Below, piece after piece: positions 1 to 8,418 of a stretch of 39,853 nucleotides of DNA. The notes below the pieces were generated by a model. It was given only the letters and a program-made list of their open reading frames with translations, was not told the DNA's origin and searched no databases. Source of the stretch: Bacteroidales bacterium (GTDB lineage: Bacteria > Bacteroidota > Bacteroidia > Bacteroidales > PXBB01); the NCBI GenBank assembly GCA_003565735.1, contig PXBB01000069.1, positions 1-39,853 on the forward strand, given 5' to 3'. The position numbers and the translations under genes are program-made. Positions within the stretch are counted from its first letter, which is position 1, and every line of letters starts with the position of its first letter.

Positions 1-43
1 AAACTGTTTTTTACAAATAATTACAATCTAAAAAATTGGTCAT

Positions 44-700
44 ATGAGTATAAAATCAAAACTCGATAATTTAAAATCAACTATACCATCAGAAGTGAGC
101 TTGGTGGTTGTCAGCAAAATGCAGGACAATCAGCGCATTTTGGAGGCTTATAATGCGGGACACAGAATTTTTGGAGAAAATAAGGCCCAGGAGCTTATTG
201 CCAAACAACCGGATTTGCCGGATGATATCGAATGGCACTTTATCGGTCACCTCCAACGCAACAAAGTTAAATATATAGCACCATTTGTAAAACTCATTCA
301 TAGTGTGGACAGTTTACGCTTGCTAAAAGAGGTCAACAAACATGCTTTAAAGAATGAGAGAATCATAGACTATCTTTTAGAATTTCATATTGCTGAAGAG
401 GAAAGTAAGTTTGGACTGAGCTATGATGACGCAGTGGGGATTATACAAAATCCTGATTTCAGCACATTGAAAAATGTAAATATTTGCGGTGTAATGGGCA
501 TGGCCACTTTTACGGAAGATCATACACAGATCAGGCATGAGTTTCAAAAACTCAAAAAAATATTTAATGTTCTAAAAGCACAGTTTTTTTCTGAAAAGCA
601 AGACTTTAAAACCCTGTCTATGGGCATGTCAAAAGACTATAGCTTAGCTATAGAAGAAGGGAGTAATATGGTGCGTATCGGTTCGGCTGTTTTTGCTTAG
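44..700 (+). CDS. YggS/PLPBP family pyridoxal-phosphate homeostasis protein
   Basis: The 218-residue protein is a single-domain alanine-racemase-like TIM barrel of the YggS/PROSC family, which binds pyridoxal 5'-phosphate and buffers free PLP in the cytoplasm without a firmly known catalytic activity. The PLP-binding lysine is visible as K25 in VVVSK. Other family signatures are FGENKAQEL near 43, WHFIGHLQRNK near 64, a GVMGMAT segment near 148, and the C-terminal SMGMSKDY...GSNMVRIGSAVF phosphate-binding region. The length is at the short end for the family. The start at 44 sits in an A/T-rich context and no longer frame is open upstream. It reads alone; the next gene is 156 bases away and has its own promoter-like box. 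Family assignment is secure; the physiological role is known only from homologues. Confidence 0.93.
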   Translation: MSIKSKLDNLKSTIPSEVSLVVVSKMQDNQRILEAYNAGHRIFGENKAQELIAKQPDLPDDIEWHFIGHLQRNKVKYIAPFVKLIHSVDSLRLLKEVNKHALKNERIIDYLLEFHIAEEESKFGLSYDDAVGIIQNPDFSTLKNVNICGVMGMATFTEDHTQIRHEFQKLKKIFNVLKAQFFSEKQDFKTLSMGMSKDYSLAIEEGSNMVRIGSAVFA

Positions 701-821
701 ACAACGTTCATAAGCTCATGCCAGCTAAAAAGAATATGACTTACATTTTTTTCAACTGTTCCAACCCACGCGTTTTTTTAAAAATTACAAACAATATTTC
801 CTTAAGGTTAACGGTATTTAT

Positions 822-829
822 TATTTTTG
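822..829 (+). promoter_or_regulatory. Candidate Bacteroidota -7 element upstream of the nitroreductase
   Basis: TATTTTTG fits the -7 consensus TAnnTTTG and lies 27 bases before the ATG at 857, which would give a short leader of about 20 bases. No TTG is found 19 bases further upstream, so only half of the promoter is supported. Confidence 0.4.
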
Positions 830-856
830 CACAAAACATAAAAAGATTTTACTGAA

Positions 857-1609
857 ATGAGTATTTTAGACAGCGTATTAAAACACCGTACCATTCGAAA
901 ATACAAATCGGATGATATTCCTGAAAACATTCTTAGCAAGGTTCTTGAAGCTGCAGCCCGTGGAGCCACCACAGGGAATATGCAGCTGTACAGCATTATC
1001 ATTACAAAAGATGCTGACAAACGTCAAGCATTGGCCCCTTTACATTTTAACCAACCCATGGTGGCGCAGGCACCTGTTATCTTGACTTTTTGCGCCGACC
1101 TTAACAGGTTTCACAAATGGTGTGCGCAGAGACAATCAGAGAAGGCCTACGATAATTTTATGTGGTTTTGCAATGGTATGATAGACGCCACCATAGCAGC
1201 CCAAAATGCTGTTGTAGCTGCTGAAAGTTTTGGACTGGGAACTGTATATTTGGGAACAACAACTTACACAGCCGACAAAATCATTGATTTTTTCAACCTT
1301 CCGGAAGGTGTTGTACCTGTGACTACTGTTGTTCTAGGATACCCCGATGAAACCCCCCCACTGACAGACCGCCTGCCTATAGAAGCTGTCGTACACCATG
1401 AAACCTATAAAGATTACAACCCCAAGGCCATTGATGATTTGTATGAAGCAAAAGAAAAATTGCAGCAAACTAAAGAGTTAATCGCTGAAAATGAGGTTGA
1501 GAATTTGGCACAGGTTTTTGTGCAAAAAAGATATAAAAAAACGGACAACATCCATTTTTCAAAAGTATATCTCGATGTTATTAAGAAGCAAGGCTTTATG
1601 AATCAATAA
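857..1609 (+). CDS. NfsA-like FMN-dependent NAD(P)H nitroreductase
   Basis: This 250-residue protein belongs to the nitroreductase fold, group NfsA/FRP: flavin enzymes that transfer two electrons from NAD(P)H to nitroaromatics, quinones or free flavin in the cytosol. The N-terminal FMN phosphate-binding stretch HRTIRKYKSDDIP (about 9-21) and ARGATTGNMQLYS (about 34-46) are typical, as are AAQNAVVAAESFGLGTVYLG (about 114-133) and VVLGYPDE near 166. The C-terminal 60 residues are charged and resemble the NfsA-type extension. It is a single gene, convergent with rnc across 44 bases. The natural substrate cannot be told from sequence; a housekeeping flavin or quinone reductase is as likely as a true nitroreductase. 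Confidence 0.88.
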   Translation: MSILDSVLKHRTIRKYKSDDIPENILSKVLEAAARGATTGNMQLYSIIITKDADKRQALAPLHFNQPMVAQAPVILTFCADLNRFHKWCAQRQSEKAYDNFMWFCNGMIDATIAAQNAVVAAESFGLGTVYLGTTTYTADKIIDFFNLPEGVVPVTTVVLGYPDETPPLTDRLPIEAVVHHETYKDYNPKAIDDLYEAKEKLQQTKELIAENEVENLAQVFVQKRYKKTDNIHFSKVYLDVIKKQGFMNQ

Positions 1610-1653
1610 TAGTAGCCATGCCATTGCTTTTAGTGCCTTTTCGATAGCCTGTA

Positions 1654-2385
1654 CTACTCAGAAGGCGTATTATCAAAATTTTTTAAAAAAGATTCTGCTG
1701 CATTTTGTTCAGCACCTTTTATGGAATGGTCTGTTCCTGTGGCCACAACTTTGGCGTCTATCATTAGCTCAACAGTATAGAGCTTTTTATGGGCAAAAGT
1801 TTCTTCTTTGCATACTTTAAAAGAAACAGATTTTTTTTCTGCCTGAGCATGAGCAAAGAGCATACTTTTATAATTATCTTGCTCAGATTCAATTTGGTCA
1901 ATGTCGAGGTGGCATCCTAAAACCTTATTGATAATTGTTCTTTTGGTAAACTTAAAACCTCTGTCAATGTATAAAGCACCCACAAAAGCTTCGAATGCAT
2001 TGCCTATAATATCTTTATTTATATGAACAACATCTGAGGAGGTTTCAATGAAGCTGTACATCCCTAACCGTTGGGCAAGCTTGTTGAGTCGGTTACGGCT
2101 TACAATTTTTGAGCGCATATCCGTTAGGAAGCCTTCATCTTTGAAAGGGAACTTTTTGTATAAATAGTCAGCTATAACAGCCCCCAAGATGGCATCTCCC
2201 AGATACTCAAGCCGTTCATTAGAAACTTTCAGTCCGGTTTTAATTTCTGTAGCAGCTGAGCGGTGCTTAAAGGCTAACTTATACACATGAATATTTTTCG
2301 GAGAAAAACCAAAGATGTTTTCTATATAAAAACGAAGGTTTTTCTCCGAAAAATGATTTTCTTTTGAGTTTTGCAAAAAATTCAA
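1654..2385 (-). CDS. rnc: Ribonuclease III
   Basis: RNase III cleaves double-stranded RNA, notably the rRNA precursor stems. The 243-residue protein has an N-terminal catalytic domain with the signature NERLEYLGDAIL at 56-67 and a second catalytic segment GNAFEAFVGALYID at 127-140, followed by a double-stranded-RNA-binding domain from about 168 to the end (ending KGAEQNAAESFLKNF). In the second segment, position 128 is Asn where E. coli and Aquifex enzymes have an Asp metal ligand; the essential Glu (E131) is kept. The gene starts 4 bases after the fabF stop and is probably translated from the acpP-fabF-rnc transcript, an order found in many Bacteroidota. Length is normal for the family. Confidence 0.95.
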   Translation of the reverse strand: MNFLQNSKENHFSEKNLRFYIENIFGFSPKNIHVYKLAFKHRSAATEIKTGLKVSNERLEYLGDAILGAVIADYLYKKFPFKDEGFLTDMRSKIVSRNRLNKLAQRLGMYSFIETSSDVVHINKDIIGNAFEAFVGALYIDRGFKFTKRTIINKVLGCHLDIDQIESEQDNYKSMLFAHAQAEKKSVSFKVCKEETFAHKKLYTVELMIDAKVVATGTDHSIKGAEQNAAESFLKNFDNTPSE

Positions 2386-2389
2386 AGTC

Positions 2390-3643
2390 CTATTGCGAAA
2401 ACTTTTTAAAAATTATACATGCATTATGTCCACCAAAGCCAAATGTGTTTGAGAGGGCATAGTTTATGTTTTTCTCCTTGGCTTTGTTAAAAGTGAAATC
2501 AAGATTACTGTCAATATCAGGGTCTAAATTGCTGAAATTGATGGTAGGTGGTACCATATTATTTTGCATGGCCAAAATGGCTGCAATACTTTCGATAGCA
2601 CCGGCAGCACCCAGTAGGTGTCCTGTCATCGACTTCGTAGAATTGATAGCAATTTTCGAAGCATGCGCTCCAAACAACCTGGAAATAGCTTTTGGTTCAG
2701 CAATATCACCAAGAGGCGTTGATGTGCCGTGTGTATTGATATGGTCTATTGTTTCAGGCCCGATTTGAGCGTTTTCCAATGCATTTTTCATCACATTGTA
2801 AGCCCCTTCGCCTTCGGGATGGGGTGATGTAATATGATGTGCATCAGCTGTTAAGCCATATCCGGTAACCTCAGCATAAATCTTTGCACCTCTTGCCAGT
2901 GCATGTTCAAGCTCTTCAAGAATAAGTGCACCGCCGCCTTCGCCTAATACAAAGCCGTCTCTATCCTTATCGAACGGACGTGAGGCTGTTTCGGGAGAGT
3001 CATTTCTTGTTGAAATAGCGTGCATCGCACTAAAACCACCCAAGCCTACTTCATTAACCGCCGCTTCTGAACCACCAGTTACGATAATATCACTTAAGCC
3101 GGTTTGGATAAGTAAGGCAGCGTCGATAATAGCGTTAGCTGATGAAGCACAAGCCGATGTTGTTGTAAAGTTTGGACCACGGAAGTTGTATTTGATAGAA
3201 ATGTGTCCTGCAGCTATGTCTGCTATCATTTTGGGAATAAAGAAAGGGTTAAACCTGGGCGTCTCATTGCCCTTAACATAACCCCTGACTTCCTCGAGGA
3301 ATGTGGTTATACCACCAATGCCCGAGCCCCAGATAACACCAACCTTATCAAGGTTTATAGCATCAAGGTCTAATTTAGAATCTTGAATAGCCTCTTCGGT
3401 ACAAACCATGGCATACTGAGAAAATAAATCGTGCTTGCGCACCTCCTTACGGTCAAAAAAGTTGGCAGCGTCATAATTCTTAACTTCACATGCAAACTGT
3501 GTTTTGAACTTGGATGCGTCAAATTTTGTTATGGGCTTAGCGCCGCTTACGCCATTAAGCAAATTATTCCAATACTCCGGAATGGTATTACCAATGGGAG
3601 TAAGCGCACCTAAGCCGGTTACGACTACTCTTCTGGATTTCAT
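2390..3643 (-). CDS. fabF: Beta-ketoacyl-ACP synthase II (FabF)
   Basis: FabF condenses malonyl-ACP with acyl-ACP in each round of fatty-acid elongation. The 417-residue protein is a thiolase-fold KAS II enzyme with the full Cys-His-His triad: C165 in TTSACASSAN, H305 in INTHGTSTPLGD and H342 in KSMTGHLLGAAG. The glycine-rich end NTFGFGGHNACIIF is also present. Length matches E. coli FabF. The gene follows acpP by 11 bases, and the two products are direct partners, so co-expression is expected. The start ATG has an A/T-rich leader and no Shine-Dalgarno sequence. Confidence 0.98.
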   Translation of the reverse strand: MKSRRVVVTGLGALTPIGNTIPEYWNNLLNGVSGAKPITKFDASKFKTQFACEVKNYDAANFFDRKEVRKHDLFSQYAMVCTEEAIQDSKLDLDAINLDKVGVIWGSGIGGITTFLEEVRGYVKGNETPRFNPFFIPKMIADIAAGHISIKYNFRGPNFTTTSACASSANAIIDAALLIQTGLSDIIVTGGSEAAVNEVGLGGFSAMHAISTRNDSPETASRPFDKDRDGFVLGEGGGALILEELEHALARGAKIYAEVTGYGLTADAHHITSPHPEGEGAYNVMKNALENAQIGPETIDHINTHGTSTPLGDIAEPKAISRLFGAHASKIAINSTKSMTGHLLGAAGAIESIAAILAMQNNMVPPTINFSNLDPDIDSNLDFTFNKAKEKNINYALSNTFGFGGHNACIIFKKFSQ

Positions 3644-3654
3644 TAAATTATAAA

Positions 3655-3891
3655 TTACTTAATGTTACTTTCAATATAGCTTATGGCTTCGCCAACTGTA
3701 TTGATTTTTTCTGCTTGGTCATCAGGAATTTGTAAATCAAATTCTTTTTCAAACTCCATAATTAATTCAACTGTGTCTAAAGAGTCTGCACCTAAGTCAT
3801 TTGTAAAACTTGCTTCTGGTGTTACTTCTTTTGCATCAACGCCAAGCTTATCAACGATGATATTCTTAACTTTTTCTTGAATTTCTGACAT
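3655..3891 (-). CDS. acpP: Acyl carrier protein
   Basis: This 78-residue acidic four-helix protein carries growing acyl chains on a 4'-phosphopantetheine arm. The attachment serine is S37 in the universal motif [11 protein letters not shown] chose the start at 3891 ([10 protein letters not shown]) rather than the in-frame ATG 42 bases upstream, because the extra 14 residues would add a hydrophobic and basic leader not found in ACPs. It is the first gene of an acpP-fabF-rnc transcription unit that reads leftwards out of the long divergent spacer; no convincing minus-strand promoter was found in that spacer. Confidence 0.97.
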   Translation of the reverse strand: MSEIQEKVKNIIVDKLGVDAKEVTPEASFTNDLGADSLDTVELIMEFEKEFDLQIPDDQAEKINTVGEAISYIESNIK

Positions 3892-4379
3892 TTTTTTTGA
3901 TTTTAATGTTAAACTGGCTGCAAAGAAAAACATTTTTAAGCAAATTGGGGCGGTTTTTTTTAAAAACTTTTCAAATAAAACTTATAAGTAACACAAAAAC
4001 AGAATGATAAATATTATTTTGTGGATTTTTTTTGAATAAATATAAAGTGAATAAATTCGCATCATTTTGCATATAATAACTGCGAAATCAATTGAGATAC
4101 AGTTGAAAAAGTGATCTTTAGATGCATACGTAATTTGCTTCTATAAGACCGTATTGCCTACCAGCTGTGCATTTGAGGATAAAAAAATCTTTCAAGTTCA
4201 TAAGCGTTGTTTGTTGATAATCAGCTTTAAGCATATTATGCTTCCTTTTTTTAGTAATACCCACAAAATTTATGATTAAAGAATCATTTTGATGCAATTT
4301 GACCTTTTTTAACTACTTTAGCTTTTTTTTTACGGAGTTTTTAAGTTTTGTAGTACCTTGTGATGGTAAAAGAAAAGAT
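3892..4379. other. Gene-free divergent spacer between acpP and the PGK-like gene
   Basis: No credible reading frame lies here. The left part is AT-rich leader for acpP. From about 4080 to 4252 there are complementary segments (ATGCATACG at about 4122-4130 can pair piecewise with CGTA and TGCAT further on) followed by a short hairpin and T-run, which suggests a small transcript on the plus strand. No tRNA fold is seen. Plus-strand promoter boxes are weak: TACTTTAG at 4314-4321 is one mismatch from TAnnTTTG and has TTTG at 4288-4291. Confidence 0.6.
4229..4252 (+). terminator. Hairpin plus T-run, orphan rho-independent terminator-like site
   Basis: AAGCAT (4229-4234) pairs with ATGCTT (4238-4243) across a 3-base loop and is followed by CC and seven T. 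No coding gene on the plus strand ends upstream within 3 kb (the nearest plus-strand gene ends at 1609), so if functional it would end an unannotated small RNA or protect the PGK-like gene from read-through. Confidence 0.45.
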
Positions 4380-5660
4380 ATGCGTAAACTGAATTTATTA
4401 CAGCAAGCCGACCTCAGAGGTAAGATTGTGCTTGTAAGGGTTGATCATAATGTGGTTAAGAAAGGCGTAATTCACGACCCTTATCGTATTGATGCCACCA
4501 TCGGGACCCTTTATTACATCAATGCGAAAGGCGGGAAAATAATTCTAACAACACACATTGGACGTCCGGGAAACCCCGAAAAAGGCACCATTCAAATTGG
4601 GCCGGAAACTTCTGTAGAACCTGTTGTTGAATATTTGAAAAATAAATTGCACATCAACATAAAAATTCCAGATTATTCTGTCGCAGATCAAAAGGGTATT
4701 ACTTTAGTGGAAGATTCAATAAAGTCCTGTGTTAATGAATTAAAAGAGGGTGTTACTGATGCTGTTTACTTACCCAACACCAGATGGTTTGAAGGGGAAG
4801 AAAGTAAAGGTGAAAAGGCAGATTTATTTGCCCGTCAACTGGCAGGCTTGGCTGACGTATATGTAAACGATGCTTTTGGCTCCTGGCAAGCCCATGTGTC
4901 AACTGTTGAAATGGCTAAACTTTTACCCTCCTATGCAGGATTTTTACTGCAAAAAGAAATGGCCGAGCTCGACAAAGTTTACAGACCAAAACGTCCCTTT
5001 GTTTCTGTTGTGGCCGGGGCCAAATTTGACACAAAAATTGATTCGTTACGTGCGCTCCTTAACTTATCAGACCATCTTGTTTTGGGTGGCGTAATTTACA
5101 ATGCATATCTGGCTGCAAAGTATGGTTTTTTAATAGAAGGGATTGACGACAAAGATATCTGTTTAGCCAAAGAGTTTGTAAAACATACTCAAAAATACCC
5201 CGGAAAAATAATTGAACTCCCTTATGTTGTATCCTCAAAAACAAAAGAAGGCAAAAAAGAGGGCGCTTATAAAACTGTTGACATTAGAAAGTGCAAAGCA
5301 GGTGATAATTTGGACTTTATTCTTGATGTCGGTAAGGCATCATTTGATGTGAAAGAGATAAACCAAGTATTTCATAAGGCAAAGACCATATTCGTTAATG
5401 CTGTAATGGGCTTTACACCCTATTTCAATGAAGGTACAATAGCACTGGATCAATTAATTGACGACAATGCTGATGCTGTTAAGCTGTATGGCGGGGGCGA
5501 TACTATGCATGAGCTTAAAAGATTGTTGCCGGGTATTTATATACTGGCTCTTGACAATCCTAAATATTTTATTTTTACGGGAGGTGGCGCTGTACTTAAA
5601 GCTATTCAGGAGGGGTCTCCCCTTGAAATGCCTCCTATTAAAGCACTTTTGAAAAAATAA
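4380..5660 (+). CDS. Divergent phosphoglycerate kinase paralogue
   Basis: The 426-residue protein aligns along its length with phosphoglycerate kinase, the glycolytic enzyme that exchanges a phosphate between 1,3-bisphosphoglycerate and ADP. Kept features include RVDHN (20-24, usually RVDFN), THIGRP, a basic residue in PNTRW, NDAFG, AGAKFDTK for GGAKxxDK, and GGGDT plus FTGGGA near the C-terminus. Altered features matter: the substrate-binding HRA(H/Q) segment after NDAFG is shortened to WQAH, so the conserved Arg is lost, and the nucleotide-site motif WNGPMGVFE reads VNAVMGFTP, losing the Trp, Pro and Glu. I chose the ATG at 4380 because 27 upstream in-frame residues are unlike PGK. It precedes the metallopeptidase by 21 bases. 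It may be a low-activity or repurposed paralogue; a canonical pgk is expected elsewhere. Confidence 0.8.
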   Translation: MRKLNLLQQADLRGKIVLVRVDHNVVKKGVIHDPYRIDATIGTLYYINAKGGKIILTTHIGRPGNPEKGTIQIGPETSVEPVVEYLKNKLHINIKIPDYSVADQKGITLVEDSIKSCVNELKEGVTDAVYLPNTRWFEGEESKGEKADLFARQLAGLADVYVNDAFGSWQAHVSTVEMAKLLPSYAGFLLQKEMAELDKVYRPKRPFVSVVAGAKFDTKIDSLRALLNLSDHLVLGGVIYNAYLAAKYGFLIEGIDDKDICLAKEFVKHTQKYPGKIIELPYVVSSKTKEGKKEGAYKTVDIRKCKAGDNLDFILDVGKASFDVKEINQVFHKAKTIFVNAVMGFTPYFNEGTIALDQLIDDNADAVKLYGGGDTMHELKRLLPGIYILALDNPKYFIFTGGGAVLKAIQEGSPLEMPPIKALLKK

Positions 5661-5681
5661 ACAACTCAAATAACAATAATC

Positions 5682-7745
5682 ATGAAAAAAAACAGTATTC
5701 TCATTAGTGTAGTGGCTTTCATATTTTTATTAGCATGCCAAAGCCATGATGAACAGTTAAAAAAAGACAGTATGACAATTATCAACCAAAAAACCATTGA
5801 CCAAACTGTAGAGCAAATTCTTCAGGAAATTGATGAAAATAACCGCTTCAGGGTGGAGAGAGGTGTGGCACAGGTCGCACGCTTTTGGCATGAAGCAGAT
5901 GGGCAGCAAGAAGATTTTGTGAGTTTCTGCAAAACCAACTTTATTGCAGATGATAACAAACTCTACGATTTCTTTAATAAAGCATCTTATTATCTTGAAA
6001 TTCTATTTGGTAATTTTAATAAGATGAATGTTGAATTGAAAAAGGTTTTGCATTTAGATAAAGGAGAAATAACCCCTCTTGATATTATGTTTGGAAGTTA
6101 TAATCCTGCATCGCACCTGACAGACGACTTATTTGCCAATAAAATTGCCCATAAGGTGCTTTTAAATTTTCCGTTTTACTTTTTGGAGGAAAAAGAAAAA
6201 AAAGGGGAAGACTGGACGCGGCGCCAATGGGCTTATGCCCGTATGGGTGATGTGTTTACTTCGCGCACACCCGCCGCATTGTTGCTTAAATCCAGCAAAG
6301 TCTCAACACAAGCCGATAATTATATTGCTGAATACAATATTGTGATGCAGAATTTGAGAGACAAAAACGGAGAGGCCTTGTACGATGAAGACCTCAGACT
6401 TATTTCTCACTGGGGCCTTAGAGATGATCTGAAATCGAACTATAGCGAAGGAGAGAAAGGACTCGCACGTCAAAAAATGATTTACGAAGTTATGACAAGA
6501 ATTGTCAGACAGGAAATTCCTGAAAAAGTTGTTAATAATGACAATTATATCTGGAATCCTTATAGCAATACGTTGTTTGATAATGATGGTGCAGAGATAG
6601 ATTTTAAGAAAGAACCATCTACAAGATATGCGCATCTGCTCAATAATTTCAAAGCACTGTCAGCAATTGACGATTATGCACCGCATTATCCCACATACAT
6701 CCAAAGAGCTTTTGATGAAAGTTTACAGTTGGGTCAGGAGTATGTAGAAGCATTGTTTATCGAACTTGTTTCTTCTGAACAGGCTAAAAAAGTAGGTGAG
6801 CTTATTGAAGAACGTTTGGGTCGAAAGCTGAAACCATTTGATATATGGTATGACGGTTTTAAAAGCAGAAGCGCAATTAATGAAGATTTGCTTACGCAAA
6901 AAACCTTCGCTAAATATCCCACAGCACAGGCATTCGAAGATGATATTCCTGATATTTTGATAAAACTTGGTTACACACCCCAAAAAGCCGCAGAAATAGC
7001 TTCGAAAATTGTTGTCGAAGGTTCTAGAGGTGCTGGCCATGCATGGGGTGCTCAGATGAGAAGCGAAAAAGCGCACCTGCGTACGCGATTAACACCGCAA
7101 GGTATGGATTATAAAGGCTATAATATTGCTATGCATGAGCTTGGTCATAATGTTGAACAAACCATAACTTTACAGGATGTTGATTATTATATGCTTAGAG
7201 GTGTGCCTAATACAGCGTTTACTGAGGCTATGGCATTTATGTTTCAGACAAGAGATTTGGCCATTTTAGGAATAGAAAATACCAACCCAAACGAAAAATA
7301 TTACCAAACGCTTGATATTTTTTGGGGTAACTACGAAATAATGGGCGTATCGTTGGTAGATATGAATGTGTGGAAATGGTTATACGAAAACCCTGATGCT
7401 ACACCTGAGGCACTCCAAAAGCAAGTTGTTGAAATAGCTAAGGATATCTGGAATAAATACTATGCCCCTGTTTTTGGAATACAAGATTCGCCCATTTTGG
7501 CAATTTACTCACATATGATTGCCTATCCTTTGTATCTGTCAGCATACCCACTAGGGCATCTGATTGAATTTCAAATTGAAGAGTTTTTAAAAACCAACAA
7601 TGCTAACTTCGCTGATGAAACTCATAGGATGTTTGTAGCAGGAAATATTGTGCCACAACTTTGGATGCTGAATGCAGTAAAGCAAGAGTTGTCTAATGAG
7701 CCTATGCTTAAAGCTGTTGATGAGGCTATTGAAAAACTTAAATAA
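5682..7745 (+). CDS. Lipoprotein zinc metallopeptidase (gluzincin type, HExxH)
   Basis: The 687-residue protein opens with a lipoprotein signal peptide (MKKN, hydrophobic core, lipobox LLAC with C19), so it is likely anchored in the outer or inner membrane facing the periplasm or surface. A zinc site is visible: HELGH at 485-489 with a downstream Glu (E515 in NTAFTEAMAF), 26 residues after the last His, the spacing of gluzincins such as the M3 and M49 families. The rest is largely alpha-helical and charged, as in thimet-like clan MA peptidases. I cannot place it in a named MEROPS family with confidence; the GVPNTAFTEA context recalls M3-like enzymes. It follows the PGK-like gene by 21 bases and precedes a small lipoprotein gene. 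Substrate is unknown, with peptides most likely. Confidence 0.75.
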   Translation: MKKNSILISVVAFIFLLACQSHDEQLKKDSMTIINQKTIDQTVEQILQEIDENNRFRVERGVAQVARFWHEADGQQEDFVSFCKTNFIADDNKLYDFFNKASYYLEILFGNFNKMNVELKKVLHLDKGEITPLDIMFGSYNPASHLTDDLFANKIAHKVLLNFPFYFLEEKEKKGEDWTRRQWAYARMGDVFTSRTPAALLLKSSKVSTQADNYIAEYNIVMQNLRDKNGEALYDEDLRLISHWGLRDDLKSNYSEGEKGLARQKMIYEVMTRIVRQEIPEKVVNNDNYIWNPYSNTLFDNDGAEIDFKKEPSTRYAHLLNNFKALSAIDDYAPHYPTYIQRAFDESLQLGQEYVEALFIELVSSEQAKKVGELIEERLGRKLKPFDIWYDGFKSRSAINEDLLTQKTFAKYPTAQAFEDDIPDILIKLGYTPQKAAEIASKIVVEGSRGAGHAWGAQMRSEKAHLRTRLTPQGMDYKGYNIAMHELGHNVEQTITLQDVDYYMLRGVPNTAFTEAMAFMFQTRDLAILGIENTNPNEKYYQTLDIFWGNYEIMGVSLVDMNVWKWLYENPDATPEALQKQVVEIAKDIWNKYYAPVFGIQDSPILAIYSHMIAYPLYLSAYPLGHLIEFQIEEFLKTNNANFADETHRMFVAGNIVPQLWMLNAVKQELSNEPMLKAVDEAIEKLK

Positions 7746-7795
7746 ATTTTTCGGATTTTTTATGCGTATAAATATTAAAAAGCTTTGGTAAGTGT

Positions 7796-8296
7796 ATGAA
7801 GATTAAAGTTTTTGTTTCTCTGTTTGTTACGATGGCTTTTCTAAGCTCTTGCTCCGGGCGTATTGACAGAGCTATAGCATACAATGAAGTTATGGTTGAT
7901 GCTTACAGTCAGGTGTCAGAAAAAGAGGAGGCGCTGCTGCACGCCATTTTAACTTACGATACTTTAAGAATGGATGCAGAGTATCACGCATTTGTTGTGC
8001 AAATAAATCACTCCAGAAATAGGATAAAAAATATAGGCGCTTTTGAAGATGGCTATGATGACTTTTTTAATGCGGCTATCAATATTATTGATACCTATGA
8101 ACGGGTAGCTCAAAAAGAAATTGTTGAGATTATCGACTTTATGCCGGTCTATTACGCCGATCCCGAAAATGAAGACTTATTGGAAGTTCTTGATAATATG
8201 CTGCTGAAAATGGATGAAGTGCTTGATGAAGCATTTATTGGTTTTGATTTAGCCCAACAGAAATTTGCTGCCCGATACAGTTTTGCTTTGTATTAA
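7796..8296 (+). CDS. Small helical lipoprotein of unknown function
   Basis: This 166-residue protein has a clear lipoprotein signal peptide: MKIK, a hydrophobic core and the lipobox LSSC with C19. The mature part is acidic and predicted helical, with no cysteines or recognised catalytic motif. It vaguely resembles the small surface lipoproteins annotated as LIC11966-like in Bacteroidota and Leptospira, but I cannot confirm this. It lies 50 bases after the metallopeptidase on the same strand with no promoter box in the gap, so the two lipoproteins may be co-expressed and might work together in the envelope. Confidence 0.65.
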   Translation: MKIKVFVSLFVTMAFLSSCSGRIDRAIAYNEVMVDAYSQVSEKEEALLHAILTYDTLRMDAEYHAFVVQINHSRNRIKNIGAFEDGYDDFFNAAINIIDTYERVAQKEIVEIIDFMPVYYADPENEDLLEVLDNMLLKMDEVLDEAFIGFDLAQQKFAARYSFALY

Positions 8297-8357
8297 AAAG
8301 CATTTATTATTAGCTGTTATTATTAATCCTCCAACTCATTTGCAGGTTAAGAGTTAA

Positions 8358-8390
8358 TTGATAACAACTGTGTAATTTTTACTATTTTTG
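8358..8390 (+). promoter_or_regulatory. Candidate promoter of ffh
   Basis: TATTTTTG at 8383-8390 fits the Bacteroidota -7 element TAnnTTTG, with TTG at 8358-8360 as the -33 element. The 22-base spacer is longer than the usual 19 or so. Transcription would start near 8397, about 20 bases before the ATG. Confidence 0.5.
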
Positions 8391-8418
8391 CAAACCACAA
8401 ATAAAATCATTTCGTATT

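Noticed and set aside
706-4205. Ten-base direct repeat GTTCATAAGC at 706-715 and 4196-4205 in two spacers
   Set aside because: Only two copies and short enough to be chance in AT-rich DNA; no further copies or boundaries were seen.
4140-4215. Possible tRNA in the acpP/PGK spacer
   Set aside because: No GTTCRANNC T-loop, no acceptor stem and no cloverleaf could be drawn.
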